Source: Dysosmobacter sp. (lineage in GTDB: Bacteria > Bacillota > Clostridia > Oscillospirales > Oscillospiraceae). Taken from it: a stretch of DNA of 64,000 bases. Made by a program: the position numbers and the translations under genes. The notes beneath the pieces were generated by a model. The model saw only the letters and a list, made by a program, of their open reading frames with translations. It was not told the DNA's origin and did not search any database. The stretch lies in the NCBI GenBank assembly GCA_026169195.1, contig JAPFEH010000006.1, forward strand, positions 23,243 through 87,242. Reading direction: 5' to 3'. Positions 48,117 to 57,993 of this stretch are shown piece after piece (within the stretch, counting starts at the first letter, position 1; each line of letters opens with the position of its first letter).

Positions 48117-48896
48117 TCAGCGGCGGAGAGAAAGAGATTGGAGTCCCCCAAGTGTTCCGGCGGGAAAGGAGGTGGGCAGGCCGCAGGTCGCATTGGACGT
48201 TGGGTCTGCTGTGCCGCTTTCCAGAACCGTGTCACGAAAGGTCAGAATACAGGCGTCACCGGCAAAGGTGATTTCCGTTACGGGGATAGAACTGGCGGCA
48301 TCAAAAAAGCCGTCTGCATTCTCCGCTGTGGGCCCGAATACTGCCTCGACCCCTTCGATGGTCACCCGCAGATCGACCAGTGCCTCGGAACCGTGGGGGC
48401 AACCAATGGTATAGCATTCTCCGCGGGGAGCCCAGTAAGGGCTGTCGGTTTCGATGCCATACTGTTGATGCGTGGGAAGCGGCTGTCCGGTTTCATCCAG
48501 TCGAAGTGCGGCGTAAGCGGTGCGGAGGGAGGGAAAGGACCGGCCGGCGTTGATGGGGTTGCCGGTTCCCTGCAGGATTTGAACCTGTCCCGCGCCTGTG
48601 ATTTTGTAAGAGAGGATATCGTGGGTACAAAAGGTCAGGGGGCAGCACTGACCTGTCTTGCCATAGATCCAGTCAAACTGTCCGTTATTTGGGTCATTGC
48701 TGCTGTATACCAGAAAATCACATCCGTAGGGTGTGATTTTGCTTTCCTCCCCGTAGACCTCCCGGATGGAATCCTCCGTTACCGGCAGGGGCAGGACGCC
48801 TTCGGGGGAGTCGCTTTTGCCATCAGACGGATGTGACGGAGATCCGCAGCCGGACAGCAGTGCCAGGACCAATAAAATCGGGAGCATTCGCCGCAT
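48117..48896 (-). CDS. Hypothetical lipoprotein, probably frameshifted near 3' end
   Basis: MRRMLPILLVLALLSGCGSPSHPSDG lipobox; reading frame appears to continue in another frame to 47978 (see findings). Confidence 0.65.
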   Translation of the reverse strand: MRRMLPILLVLALLSGCGSPSHPSDGKSDSPEGVLPLPVTEDSIREVYGEESKITPYGCDFLVYSSNDPNNGQFDWIYGKTGQCCPLTFCTHDILSYKITGAGQVQILQGTGNPINAGRSFPSLRTAYAALRLDETGQPLPTHQQYGIETDSPYWAPRGECYTIGCPHGSEALVDLRVTIEGVEAVFGPTAENADGFFDAASSIPVTEITFAGDACILTFRDTVLESGTADPTSNATCGLPTSFPAGTLGGLQSLSLRR

Positions 48897-48974
48897 AAAA
48901 ATCGCCTCCTTTTCTTTAAGTATATTGGGGATGTCCGGAAAAGTCGTTACAGGGCGGTGACAGAGCGGTAACAG

Positions 48975-49003
48975 TTGACAATGTTCCTCGAAATCGGTAC
49001 AAT
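48975..49003 (+). promoter_or_regulatory. Predicted sigma-A promoter for proS
   Basis: TTGACA - 17 nt - TACAAT. Confidence 0.65.
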
Positions 49004-49063
49004 AGAAATCCAGTGAAAACCGCACTTGCGAGATATGATATATAAAGGTAAAGGAAGAGGATT

Positions 49064-50503
49064 ATGGCACAGGATAAAAGACAAGTGGACGCCATTACCG
49101 CCCGGGATGTGGATTTTGCCCAGTGGTATACGGACGTCTGCAAAAAAGCGGAGTTGATCGACTATACGTCTGTAAAGGGAATGTTCATTTACCGCCCTTA
49201 TGGCTATGCGATCTGGGAAAATATCCAGCAGGAGCTGGACCGGCGCTTCAAGGAGACCGGACATGAGAATGTATATCTGCCCGTTCTGATCCCCGAGTCT
49301 CTGCTGCAGAAGGAGAAGGATCATGTGGAGGGCTTTGCGCCGGAGTGCGCCTGGGTCACCATGGGCGGCAGCGAAAAGCTGGAGGACCGCCTGTGCGTCC
49401 GTCCCACCTCTGAGACCCTGTTTTGTGAGCATTATGCAAACATCATCCACTCTTGGCGGGACCTGCCCAAGCTTTATAACCAGTGGTGCTCTGTGCTGCG
49501 GTGGGAGAAGACCTCCCGTCCCTTCCTGCGCCATCGGGAATTTTTGTGGCAGGAAGGCCACACCATGCACGCTACGGAGGAAGAGGCCCGCGCCGAAACC
49601 ATGCAGATGCTGAACATCTATGCGGACTTTATGGAAAACTATCTGGCGATGCCGGTGATCCGGGGCCGTAAAACGGAAAAGGAGAAGTTCAAGGGCGCTG
49701 AGGAGACCTATACGGTGGAGTGCATGATGCATGACCACAAGGCGCTGCAGGCCGGTACCAGCCACTATTTCGGCGACGGATTTGCCAAGGCCTTTGACAT
49801 TACCTTTGCCGGCAAGGATAATCAACCTCATTACCCCCACCAGACTTCCTGGGGTGTATCCACCCGCATGATCGGCGGTATCATCATGACCCACGGTGAT
49901 GACAACGGTCTGGTGCTGCCGCCCCGGGTGGCGCCTGTTCAGGCGGTAGTGATCCCTGTGGCACAGCACAAGCCCGGCGTGCTGGAGGCTGCCTCCGGCC
50001 TCAAGGAGCGGCTGCTGGCTGCCGGAATCCGCTGCAAGCTGGACGATTCCGACAACTCTCCCGGCTGGAAGTTTGCCGAGTATGAGATGAAGGGCGTGCC
50101 TCTGCGGGTGGAGATCGGTCCCAAGGACATGGAGAAGGAGCAGTGCGTCATCGCCCGCCGGGATACCGGAGAGAAGGTGCCGGTGGCGCTGGCGGAGCTG
50201 GAGACCAGAGTGAAGGAACTGCTGGACGCCGTTCATGACAATATGTATGCCATGGCTCTGGCCAACCGTGAGGAGAATACCTTTGATATCAAGACGCCGG
50301 AGGAGGCAAAGGCCATCGTGGATGGCAAGGGCGGATTCCTGCGGTCCAAGTGGTGCGGTTCTCTGGAGTGCGAGATGGCAATGAAGGAGCGGGCAGGTGT
50401 CTCTTCCCGCTGTATGCCGCTCAAGCAGTCCGGCGTTGAGGGTGTCTGCCCTGTGTGCGGAAAAGCGTGTGCCACCGATATTTATTGGGGTGTGGCATAT
50501 TAA
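49064..50503 (+). CDS. proS: Proline--tRNA ligase (archaeal/eukaryote-like ProS type)
   Basis: [84 protein letters not shown]. Confidence 0.94.
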   Translation: MAQDKRQVDAITARDVDFAQWYTDVCKKAELIDYTSVKGMFIYRPYGYAIWENIQQELDRRFKETGHENVYLPVLIPESLLQKEKDHVEGFAPECAWVTMGGSEKLEDRLCVRPTSETLFCEHYANIIHSWRDLPKLYNQWCSVLRWEKTSRPFLRHREFLWQEGHTMHATEEEARAETMQMLNIYADFMENYLAMPVIRGRKTEKEKFKGAEETYTVECMMHDHKALQAGTSHYFGDGFAKAFDITFAGKDNQPHYPHQTSWGVSTRMIGGIIMTHGDDNGLVLPPRVAPVQAVVIPVAQHKPGVLEAASGLKERLLAAGIRCKLDDSDNSPGWKFAEYEMKGVPLRVEIGPKDMEKEQCVIARRDTGEKVPVALAELETRVKELLDAVHDNMYAMALANREENTFDIKTPEEAKAIVDGKGGFLRSKWCGSLECEMAMKERAGVSSRCMPLKQSGVEGVCPVCGKACATDIYWGVAY

Positions 50504-50695
50504 CAGGAAACGGAGCTGAATCCCGCAGCGCGGCGGGAATGGATGGAAGAGTTCTTTTCGCTTCAGGAGGTGGATGAACTTCCGGAAGAAGAAAAACGGA
50601 ATCTGAAGATCCTAGACGATGGATTCCCGGAGAAGCCGTTCTGTTGACCCTGCCGAAAAAAATTCAAAATTTTATAAAAAACAGAGAAAACCCTC

Positions 50696-50724
50696 TTGAC
50701 ATCGGGAGGGTTTTCTTTTATTAT
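50696..50724 (+). promoter_or_regulatory. Predicted strong sigma-A promoter for S10 operon
   Basis: TTGACA - 17 nt - TATTAT; -35 lies in the loop of an AAAACCCTC/GAGGGTTTT hairpin (50687-50714). Confidence 0.7.
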
Positions 50725-50879
50725 AAATGGGTCCGCGCGGAAAGCTGTCGGCTTTCGCTGTGGACACTGCGATGAACCGGGAGATTGCTCCGAAAGGAGG
50801 TAACTTCCGGGGAGTATGTCCGATCATCGGGCGGCTGAGAGGATCTGTACGTTGCGTATATCGCCACGCCATGATCTGT

Positions 50880-50916
50880 TACCGGCCGGAGGAGCATTCC
50901 TTATGCCGGTATTTTT
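50880..50916 (+). promoter_or_regulatory. Candidate attenuator hairpin in S10 operon leader
   Basis: TACCGGC ... GCCGGTA followed by TTTTT, between the predicted promoter and rpsJ. Confidence 0.5.
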
Positions 50917-51019
50917 CATGAGCAGGAATGATACGCACGGATAAGCGTATAGAAAAACGCTCTCGCCGTAGGTCGTCGAGACTTCGTAAAACTACCTACG
51001 AAATCAGGAGGAAACAACC

Positions 51020-51331
51020 ATGGCACAGAAAGAAATGATCCGCATTCGTCTGAAGGCCTATGACCATCAGGTCATCGACCAGAGCGCAGAGAAGATCGTG
51101 GAGACTGCCAAGCGCACCGGCGCTGAGGTGTCCGGCCCCATCCCTCTGCCCACCAAGAAGGAAGTCGTCACCATCCTGCGCGCTGTGCACAAGTACAAGG
51201 ACAGCCGTGAGCAGTTCGAGCGCCGTACGCATAAGCGGCTCATCGACATCACCAAGTCCACGCCTAAGACCGTAGAGGCTCTGATGGCTCTGGAGCTGCC
51301 CGCCGGTGTGGAGATCGAGATCAAGCTGTAA
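51020..51331 (+). CDS. rpsJ: 30S ribosomal protein S10
   Basis: [29 protein letters not shown]...GPIPLPTKK. Confidence 0.97.
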   Translation: MAQKEMIRIRLKAYDHQVIDQSAEKIVETAKRTGAEVSGPIPLPTKKEVVTILRAVHKYKDSREQFERRTHKRLIDITKSTPKTVEALMALELPAGVEIEIKL

Positions 51332-51476
51332 TCGGCAGCGCTTCCTAATTTACAACATTGTTTGCTGTCCATGTCCGCCGACTTGCGAGGCGGACGGGTC
51401 ATGTCGGCAGAGCAATGCGGCGGCACCCAAGCCGGACGTATCTAAGCCGACCAATAACCTTTAAGGAGGAACATAC

Positions 51477-52196
51477 ATGAAAGCAATCATCGGCAAAAAA
51501 GTGGGCATGTCCCAGATTTTTGACGAGAACGGCCATGTGATCCCCGTCACCGTGATCGAGGCGGGTCCCTGTGTGGTCGTTCAGAAGAAGACTTCCGAAA
51601 AGGAAGGCTACGAGGCTGTTCAGCTGGGCTACGAGGATGTCCCCGAGCGGAAGCTGACCAAGCCCGAGATGGGTCACTTGAACAAGGCTGGCGCCGCTCC
51701 CAAGAAGCACCTGCGGGAGTTCAATCTGGACAACGCTGCCGAGCTGAATATCGGCGACATCGTCAAGGCTGACACCTTCAAGGTTGGCGACTTCGTGGAC
51801 GTCACCGGTATTTCCAAGGGCCACGGCTTCGCCGGCGTTGTCAAGCGTCACGGCGCTGCCATCAAGCGCATGACCCACGGCGGCGGCCCCGTCCACCGTC
51901 ATCAGGGCGCTCTGGCTGCCGGTACCGATCCCGCCCGTATCTTCAAGGGCCGCGACGGCGCCGGCCACATGGGTGTGGATCAGGTCACGGTCCAGAACCT
52001 GTCCGTTGTGAAGGTTGATCCTGAGCTGAATATGCTGGTCGTCTGCGGCGCCATCCCCGGCCCCAAGGGCGGTCTGGTGACCATTAAGTCCACTGTCAAG
52101 GTCCACAAGGTCAAGCAGGCCGGCGCTGACATCAGCAAGAACCCGCAGAAGGCTTCCGGCCGCAACCCGCAGAAGGCTTCCGCCAGAAACAAATAA
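51477..52196 (+). CDS. rplC: 50S ribosomal protein L3
   Basis: MKAIIGKKVGMSQIFDENG, GHGFAGVVKRHG, GHMGVDQVTVQNL. Confidence 0.97.
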   Translation: MKAIIGKKVGMSQIFDENGHVIPVTVIEAGPCVVVQKKTSEKEGYEAVQLGYEDVPERKLTKPEMGHLNKAGAAPKKHLREFNLDNAAELNIGDIVKADTFKVGDFVDVTGISKGHGFAGVVKRHGAAIKRMTHGGGPVHRHQGALAAGTDPARIFKGRDGAGHMGVDQVTVQNLSVVKVDPELNMLVVCGAIPGPKGGLVTIKSTVKVHKVKQAGADISKNPQKASGRNPQKASARNK

Positions 52197-52214
52197 GAAA
52201 GGGGTGCGTGAGTA

Positions 52215-52838
52215 ATGTCTACGATCAAAGTTTTGAACATGGCCGGCGCAGAAGTCGGTACCGTGGAACTCAACGACGCGGTCTTTGGCATCGAGCCCAA
52301 TACCGTTGTTGTGCATGAGGTTGTGAAGAACCACCTCGCCAATTGCAGACAGGGCACCCAGAGCGCCCTGACCCGCGCCGAGGTTTCCGGCGGCGGCAGA
52401 AAGCCCTGGCGTCAGAAGGGTACCGGCCATGCCCGTCAGGGCAGCACCCGTGCTCCCCAGTGGACTCACGGCGGCATCGTGTTTGCCCCGAAGCCCCGGG
52501 ATTACAGCTATGTGCTGAATAAGAAGGTCAAGCGTCTGGCGCTGAAGTCCGTCCTGTCCGCCAAGGCTGCCGAGGGCAAGCTGGTGGTCATCGACTCCAT
52601 CAAGATGGACGCCATCAAGACCGCTGCTTTCCGCAAGTTTCTGGACGCTGTTCAGGTCAACGGCAAGGCTGTGGTTGTGACTCCCGCCGTTGACACCGTC
52701 ATCGTCAAGAGCGCCCGCAACATCCCCGGCGTACTGACCACCGCTGCCAACATGCTGAACGTTTATGACATCATCAACGCCCAGTATCTGGTGGTGGATC
52801 AGGCTGCCCTCGCTACCATCGAGGAGGTGTACGCATAA
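52215..52838 (+). CDS. rplD: 50S ribosomal protein L4
   Basis: EVSGGGRKPWRQKGTGHARQGSTRAPQW. Confidence 0.97.
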   Translation: MSTIKVLNMAGAEVGTVELNDAVFGIEPNTVVVHEVVKNHLANCRQGTQSALTRAEVSGGGRKPWRQKGTGHARQGSTRAPQWTHGGIVFAPKPRDYSYVLNKKVKRLALKSVLSAKAAEGKLVVIDSIKMDAIKTAAFRKFLDAVQVNGKAVVVTPAVDTVIVKSARNIPGVLTTAANMLNVYDIINAQYLVVDQAALATIEEVYA

Positions 52839-53131
52839 TGACTGCTTACGATATCATTATCCGTCCTATCATCACCGAGCGTGCTATGGCCGGCGCTGCC
52901 GACAAGAAGTACGTGTTCGAAGTTGCCAAGAACGCAGGCAAGGTTGAGATCAAGAAGGCCGTTGAAGAGATCTTCGGCGTGAAGGTCGCTTCCGTCAACA
53001 CCCTGAATGTTCTCGGCAAGGAAAAGCGCATGGGCGCTGCCCGCCCCGGCATGACCCGGAGCTGGAAGAAGGCCTATGTCCAGCTGACCGCTGATTCCAA
53101 GACCATCGAATTCTTCGAAGGCATGGTCTGA
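52838..53131 (+). CDS. rplW: 50S ribosomal protein L23
   Basis: YDIIIRPIITERAMAGAADKKYVFEVAKNAGKVEIKKAVEEIFGVKV. Confidence 0.96.
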   Translation: MTAYDIIIRPIITERAMAGAADKKYVFEVAKNAGKVEIKKAVEEIFGVKVASVNTLNVLGKEKRMGAARPGMTRSWKKAYVQLTADSKTIEFFEGMV

Positions 53132-53154
53132 TAACGGAAGGAGAGTAAAGCGAT

Positions 53155-53988
53155 ATGTCTATCAAAACCTTTAAGCCGACGACTCCCTCCCGCCGTCAGA
53201 TGACGGTCTCCGGTTTCGACGGCATTGATAAGAAGGCCAAGCCCGAGCCCAGCCTGACCGAGCCTCTGAAGAAGAGCTCCGGCCGCAACAGCTATGGCCG
53301 CATCACCGTCCGCCATCGCGGCGGCGGCAACAAGCGCAAGTACCGCATCATCGACTTCAAGCGCGACAAGATCGGCTCTGCCACCGTGCTGCGTCTGGAG
53401 TATGACCCCAACCGCAGCGCCAACATTGCCCTGATCCAGTATGAGGACGGCGAGAAGCGCTACATTCTGGCTCCCGTGGGCCTGAAGGCCGGCCACAAGA
53501 TCATGACCGGTCCCGACGCCGACATCCTGCCCGGCAACGCGCTGCCCATCTCCAACATCCCTCTGGGCACCGTGATCCACAACATCGAGCTGCATCCCGG
53601 CAACGGCGCTCAGCTGGTTCGTGCCGCCGGCACCTCTGCTCAGCTGATGGCCAAGGAGGGCAACGACGCCCAGATCCGGATGCCGTCCGGCGAGGTCCGC
53701 ATTGTGCGTACCAACTGCTATGCCACCATCGGTCAGGTCGGCAACATCGAGCATGAGAACATCAACATCGGCAAGGCCGGCCGGAAGCGTCACATGGGTT
53801 GGCGTCCTACCGTCCGCGGCTCTGTCATGAACCCCAATGACCACCCCCACGGCGGCGGCGAGGGCCGTGCCCCTGTCGGCCGGTCCGGGCCTGTCACTCC
53901 TTGGGGCAAGCCCGCTCTGGGTTACAAGACCCGCAAGGGTAAGAACCCCACCAATAAGTTCATTGTGAAGCGTCGCAATGAGAAGTAA
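53155..53988 (+). CDS. rplB: 50S ribosomal protein L2
   Basis: [66 protein letters not shown]. Confidence 0.98.
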   Translation: MSIKTFKPTTPSRRQMTVSGFDGIDKKAKPEPSLTEPLKKSSGRNSYGRITVRHRGGGNKRKYRIIDFKRDKIGSATVLRLEYDPNRSANIALIQYEDGEKRYILAPVGLKAGHKIMTGPDADILPGNALPISNIPLGTVIHNIELHPGNGAQLVRAAGTSAQLMAKEGNDAQIRMPSGEVRIVRTNCYATIGQVGNIEHENINIGKAGRKRHMGWRPTVRGSVMNPNDHPHGGGEGRAPVGRSGPVTPWGKPALGYKTRKGKNPTNKFIVKRRNEK

Positions 53989-54002
53989 GGAGGCAAGGTA
54001 AT

Positions 54003-54263
54003 ATGAGCAGATCTGTTAAAAAAGGCCCCTATGTTGCCCCTGAGCTTCTGAAGCGGGTCGAGGAAATGAACGAGAAGAACGAAAAGAAGGTTCTGAAGAC
54101 CTGGAGCCGCAGCTCCACCATCTTCCCTGCCTTCGTCGGTCACACCATTGCTGTTCACGATGGCCGCAAGCACGTGCCCGTCTATGTTCAGGAGGACATG
54201 GTCGGTCACAAGCTGGGTGAGTTCGCTCCCACCCGCACGTTCCGCGGTCATCGCAAAGACTGA
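54003..54263 (+). CDS. rpsS: 30S ribosomal protein S19
   Basis: [50 protein letters not shown]. Confidence 0.97.
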   Translation: MSRSVKKGPYVAPELLKRVEEMNEKNEKKVLKTWSRSSTIFPAFVGHTIAVHDGRKHVPVYVQEDMVGHKLGEFAPTRTFRGHRKD

Positions 54264-54281
54264 TAAAGGAGGATGCTGAAC

Positions 54282-54626
54282 ATGGAAAACAAGATCGCTA
54301 AAGCCCATCTGCGCTATGTCCGCATTTCTCCCCGCAAGATCCAGATCGTCTGCGATCTGATCCGCGGCAAGGATGCCGGCACTGCCATGGCCATCCTGAT
54401 GCAGACCAACAAGGCCGCTTCCGAGCCTCTGATGAAGCTCCTGAAGAGCGCCTGCGCCAACGCTGAGAACAACTTCAGCATGGACCCCGCGAAGCTCGTG
54501 GTGTCCGAGGTGTTCGCCACTCCCGGTCCCATCCTGAAGCGGATGATGCCCCGGGCTCAGGGCCGCGCCTATCGTATCAATAAGCGCACTTCTCACGTCA
54601 CCCTGACTGTGGCGGAAAAGGCATAA
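54282..54626 (+). CDS. rplV: 50S ribosomal protein L22
   Basis: [44 protein letters not shown]. Confidence 0.97.
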   Translation: MENKIAKAHLRYVRISPRKIQIVCDLIRGKDAGTAMAILMQTNKAASEPLMKLLKSACANAENNFSMDPAKLVVSEVFATPGPILKRMMPRAQGRAYRINKRTSHVTLTVAEKA

Positions 54627-54644
54627 GAGAGAGGAGAACAGTTT

Positions 54645-55517
54645 ATGGGACAGAAAGTGAATCCCCACGGCCTGCGCGTGGGCGTCATCAAAGACTGGGA
54701 TTCCCGTTGGTATGCCAGTGATGAGAAGGTCGGCGACCTGATCGTGGAGGATCAGAAGATCCGGAAGTACCTGAAGAAGACCCTGTACGGCGCCGGCGTG
54801 CCCAAGATCGAAATTGAGCGCAGCGCTGACGTTGTGACCATCTACCTGCACTGCGCCCGTCCCGGTGTTGTCATCGGCAAGGGCGGCGAGCAGATCGAGC
54901 AGTATCGTCTGGCTGTGGAGAAGATGATCGGCAAGAAGGTCAAGCTGAACATCGTTGAGGTCCGCAACCCTGATATGAACGCACAGCTGGTGGCTGAGAA
55001 CATTGCTCAGCAGCTGGAAAAGCGTATTTCCCACCGCCGCGCCATGAAGAACTCCATGGCCCGCGCCATGCGCGCCGGTGCCAAGGGCATCAAGGTCTGC
55101 TGCTCCGGCCGTCTGGGCGGACGCGAGATCGCCGGCGTGGAGCACTATCACGAGGGCACCATCCCTCTGCAGACCATCCGTGCCGACATTGAGTACGGTT
55201 TCGCAGAGGCTGCCACTACGTTCGGCCGCATCGGCGTGAAGGTGTGGATCTACAAGGGCGAGGTTCTCTCTCAGACCCTGCGCACCACTCCCCGTACCAT
55301 GGACACCTCCAAGCCCTATCAGGAGCGTCGTGAGCGTCGTCCCCGTCGTGACGGCGATCGTCGCGGCGGCTTCAACCGCGGCGGTCAGGGCGGCTTCAAC
55401 CGCGATCGTCAGAACGGCGGCTTCAACCGCAACGGTCAGGGCCGTCCTCAGGGCGGGTTCAACCGCAATGGTCAGGGCCGTCCCGCAGCCCCTGTTAAGG
55501 AAGGAGGAGCCCAGTAA
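54645..55517 (+). CDS. rpsC: 30S ribosomal protein S3 with repetitive Gly/Arg/Asn-rich C-terminal tail
   Basis: [26 protein letters not shown] domain [20 protein letters not shown]-term [40 protein letters not shown]. Confidence 0.97.
   Translation: MGQKVNPHGLRVGVIKDWDSRWYASDEKVGDLIVEDQKIRKYLKKTLYGAGVPKIEIERSADVVTIYLHCARPGVVIGKGGEQIEQYRLAVEKMIGKKVKLNIVEVRNPDMNAQLVAENIAQQLEKRISHRRAMKNSMARAMRAGAKGIKVCCSGRLGGREIAGVEHYHEGTIPLQTIRADIEYGFAEAATTFGRIGVKVWIYKGEVLSQTLRTTPRTMDTSKPYQERRERRPRRDGDRRGGFNRGGQGGFNRDRQNGGFNRNGQGRPQGGFNRNGQGRPAAPVKEGGAQ
55368..55493 (+). repeat. In-gene tandem repeat encoding GGFNR(N/G)GQGRP units in rpsC
   Basis: Four copies of (g)GGC(T/G)TTCAACCGC units visible in sequence. 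Confidence 0.8.
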
Positions 55518-55939
55518 TGTTAATGCCCAAGAGAGTCAAATACCGCCGCATGCAGCGCGGCCGTATGACCGGCAAGGCCACCCGCGGCAACACCGTCGCT
55601 TACGGCGAGTGGGGTCTGGTGGCTGAGGAGCCCGGCTGGATCAAGAGCAACCAGATCGAGGCTGCCCGTATTGCCATGACCCGTTACACCAAGCGTGGCG
55701 GTCAGGTCTGGATCAAGATTTTCCCCGATAAGTCCGTTACCATGAGAGCTGCCGACTCCCGTATGGGTTCCGGTAAGGGCAACCCCGAGTACTGGGTTGC
55801 TGTTGTGAAGCCCGGCCGTGTCATGTTTGAGATCGCCGGTGTGCCCGAAGAAGTTGCCCGCGAGGCGCTGCGTCTGGCCAGCCACAAGCTGCCCATCAAG
55901 ACAAAGGTGATCGCCCGCACTGAGGAAGCAGGTGAGTAA
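55517..55939 (+). CDS. rplP: 50S ribosomal protein L16
   Basis: [49 protein letters not shown]. Confidence 0.97.
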   Translation: MLMPKRVKYRRMQRGRMTGKATRGNTVAYGEWGLVAEEPGWIKSNQIEAARIAMTRYTKRGGQVWIKIFPDKSVTMRAADSRMGSGKGNPEYWVAVVKPGRVMFEIAGVPEEVAREALRLASHKLPIKTKVIARTEEAGE

Positions 55940-55940
55940 G

Positions 55941-56141
55941 ATGAAGGCAAGTGAAATCCGTAAGATGACCCCTGAGCAGCTGAATGAGAAGCTGGCTGGC
56001 CTGAAGAAGGACCTGTTCTATCTGCGTATGCAGCATGCTACCAATCAGCTGGATAACCCCGTGAAGATCCGCGAGACCAAGCACGACATTGCCCGAGTCA
56101 AGACCGTGCTGGCGGAACTCGCCGCTTCCGACAAGCAGTAA
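55941..56141 (+). CDS. rpmC: 50S ribosomal protein L29
   Basis: MKASEIRKMTPEQLNEKLAGLKKDLFYLRMQHATNQLDNPVKIRETKHDIARVKT; a GTG start at 55932 is also possible. Confidence 0.95.
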   Translation: MKASEIRKMTPEQLNEKLAGLKKDLFYLRMQHATNQLDNPVKIRETKHDIARVKTVLAELAASDKQ

Positions 56142-56158
56142 GAAGGAGGTAAGCGAAC

Positions 56159-56425
56159 ATGAACGAAGAAATCAGAACTTCCTCCCGGAAGACCCGCGTT
56201 GGCAAGGTCGTTTCCGACAAGATGGACAAGACCGTGGTCGTCGCCATCGAAGACCGCGTTGCCCATCCCCTGTATAAGAAGATCGTTGGCCGCACCTACA
56301 AGCTGAAGGCTCATGACGAGCAGAACGCCTGCGGCATCGGCGATACCGTGAAGGTGATGGAGACCCGCCCCCTGTCCAAGGACAAGCGCTGGCGCGTGGT
56401 TGAGATCATTGAAAAAGCGAAGTAA
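56159..56425 (+). CDS. rpsQ: 30S ribosomal protein S17
   Basis: [45 protein letters not shown]. Confidence 0.97.
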   Translation: MNEEIRTSSRKTRVGKVVSDKMDKTVVVAIEDRVAHPLYKKIVGRTYKLKAHDEQNACGIGDTVKVMETRPLSKDKRWRVVEIIEKAK

Positions 56426-56439
56426 GGAGGTGCCGAAGT

Positions 56440-56808
56440 ATGATTCAGCAGGAGTCTTTTCTGAAAGTCGCCGATAATACCGGCGCCAAAGAGATCAAGT
56501 GCATCCGCGTTCTGGGCGGCTCCGGCCGGAAGTTCGGCAACATCGGTGATGTGATCGTGGCTTCCGTCCGCAAGTCCACTCCCGGCGGCACCGTGAAAAA
56601 GGGCGAGGTCGTGAAGGCTGTCATCGTCCGCAGCGCCAAGGGCGTCCGTCGTGCTGACGGCACCTATGTCCGCTTTGATGACAATGCCGCCGTCCTGATC
56701 AAGGATGACCACAACCCCAGAGGTACCCGTATCTTTGGGCCTGTGGCTCGCGAGCTGCGTGACAAGGATTACATGAAGATCCTGTCTCTCGCCCCCGAAG
56801 TGATTTGA
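56440..56808 (+). CDS. rplN: 50S ribosomal protein L14
   Basis: [58 protein letters not shown]. Confidence 0.98.
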   Translation: MIQQESFLKVADNTGAKEIKCIRVLGGSGRKFGNIGDVIVASVRKSTPGGTVKKGEVVKAVIVRSAKGVRRADGTYVRFDDNAAVLIKDDHNPRGTRIFGPVARELRDKDYMKILSLAPEVI

Positions 56809-56822
56809 GGAGGGCAGCGAAA

Positions 56823-57134
56823 ATGGCTATGAACGTAAAGAAGGGCGATACCGTTATCGTCCTGTCCGGTAAGGACAAGGGTAAGCAGGGCAAGGTGCTG
56901 GGCACCGTTCCCGGCTCCCTGAAGGTGGTTGTGGAAGGCATCAACATGGTGACCTGCCACGTGAAGCCTCGCCGTCAGGGCGAGGAGGGCGGCATCGTCA
57001 AGCGCGAGGCTGCCATCGCCGCCTGCAAGGTGCAGGTGGTCTGCCCCAAGTGCTCTAAGGCCACCCGCGTGGCCCATAAGGTTGAGGGCGGCAAGAAGAC
57101 CCGCGTGTGCAAGCACTGCGGCGCTGAGCTGTAA
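56823..57134 (+). CDS. rplX: 50S ribosomal protein L24 with zinc-ribbon-like C-terminus
   Basis: VKKGDTVIVLSGKDKGKQGKVLGT; VVCPKCSKATRVAHKVEGGKKTRVCKHCGAEL (two CxxC). Confidence 0.96.
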   Translation: MAMNVKKGDTVIVLSGKDKGKQGKVLGTVPGSLKVVVEGINMVTCHVKPRRQGEEGGIVKREAAIAACKVQVVCPKCSKATRVAHKVEGGKKTRVCKHCGAEL

Positions 57135-57153
57135 GAAAGGAGCGTAAGGCAAA

Positions 57154-57693
57154 ATGGCTAGAATGAAAGAACTGTACACTGCCGAAGTCGCACCCGCTCT
57201 GATGAAGCAGTTCGGCTACAAGAGCGTGATGCAGATCCCCAAGATCGACAAGGTGGTCGTGAACGTGGGCTGCGGCGAAGCTCGTGAAAATGCGAAGGTT
57301 CTGGAGAATGTTGTGGGCGACCTCGGTAAGATCACCGGTCAGAAGCCCGTCATCACCAAGGCCCGCAAGTCCATCGCCAACTTTAAGCTGCGTGAGGATA
57401 TGCCCATCGGCGCAAAAGTGACTCTGCGCGGCGACAAGATGTGGGAGTTCCTGGACCGTCTGTTCAACGTGGCTCTGCCCCGTGTCCGTGACTTTCAGGG
57501 CATCAACCCCAACTCCTTTGACGGCCGCGGCAACTATGCTCTGGGCATCAAGGAGCAGCTGATCTTCCCCGAGATCGAGTACGATAAGATCGACAAGATC
57601 CGCGGCATGGATGTGGTCATCTGCACCACTGCTGAAACCGATGAAGAGGCCCGCGAGCTGCTCAAGCTGGTCGGCGCTCCCTTCGCCCGCTAA
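57154..57693 (+). CDS. rplE: 50S ribosomal protein L5
   Basis: [57 protein letters not shown]. Confidence 0.98.
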   Translation: MARMKELYTAEVAPALMKQFGYKSVMQIPKIDKVVVNVGCGEARENAKVLENVVGDLGKITGQKPVITKARKSIANFKLREDMPIGAKVTLRGDKMWEFLDRLFNVALPRVRDFQGINPNSFDGRGNYALGIKEQLIFPEIEYDKIDKIRGMDVVICTTAETDEEARELLKLVGAPFAR

Positions 57694-57707
57694 GGAGGAA
57701 GAGTCAA

Positions 57708-57893
57708 ATGGCTAAGAAATCTATGATCCTGAAGCAGCAGGCTCCTGCGAAGTTCTCTACTCGCAAGTACAACCGCTGCAAGCTGTGCGGCCGCCCTCAC
57801 GCCTACCTGCGTGATTACGGCGTGTGCCGTATCTGCTTCCGGGAGCTGGCCTATAAGGGCGAGATCCCCGGTGTCCGCAAGGCTTCTTTCTAA
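57708..57893 (+). CDS. rpsN: 30S ribosomal protein S14, zinc-binding (type Z)
   Basis: [61 protein letters not shown]. Confidence 0.97.
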   Translation: MAKKSMILKQQAPAKFSTRKYNRCKLCGRPHAYLRDYGVCRICFRELAYKGEIPGVRKASF

Positions 57894-57904
57894 AAAAATA
57901 ACAT

Positions 57905-57993
57905 TGGCACAGCGAAAAATACTTGACGAACGGCAGTTCATCTGGTACGCTAGTAAAGTGGGACATTTCTGTGGAAATGTTCCCACTGTGCCA
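57905..57993 (+). other. Candidate structured RNA element between rpsN and rpsH
   Basis: Outer TGGCACA (57905-57911)/TGTGCCA (57987-57993) abutting inner GTGGGACATTTC/GAAATGTTCCCAC (57958-57986). Confidence 0.4.

Noticed and set aside
55368-55493. Regular repeats in rpsC considered as a CRISPR-like array
   Set aside because: Repeats are in-frame coding units without unique spacers of constant length.
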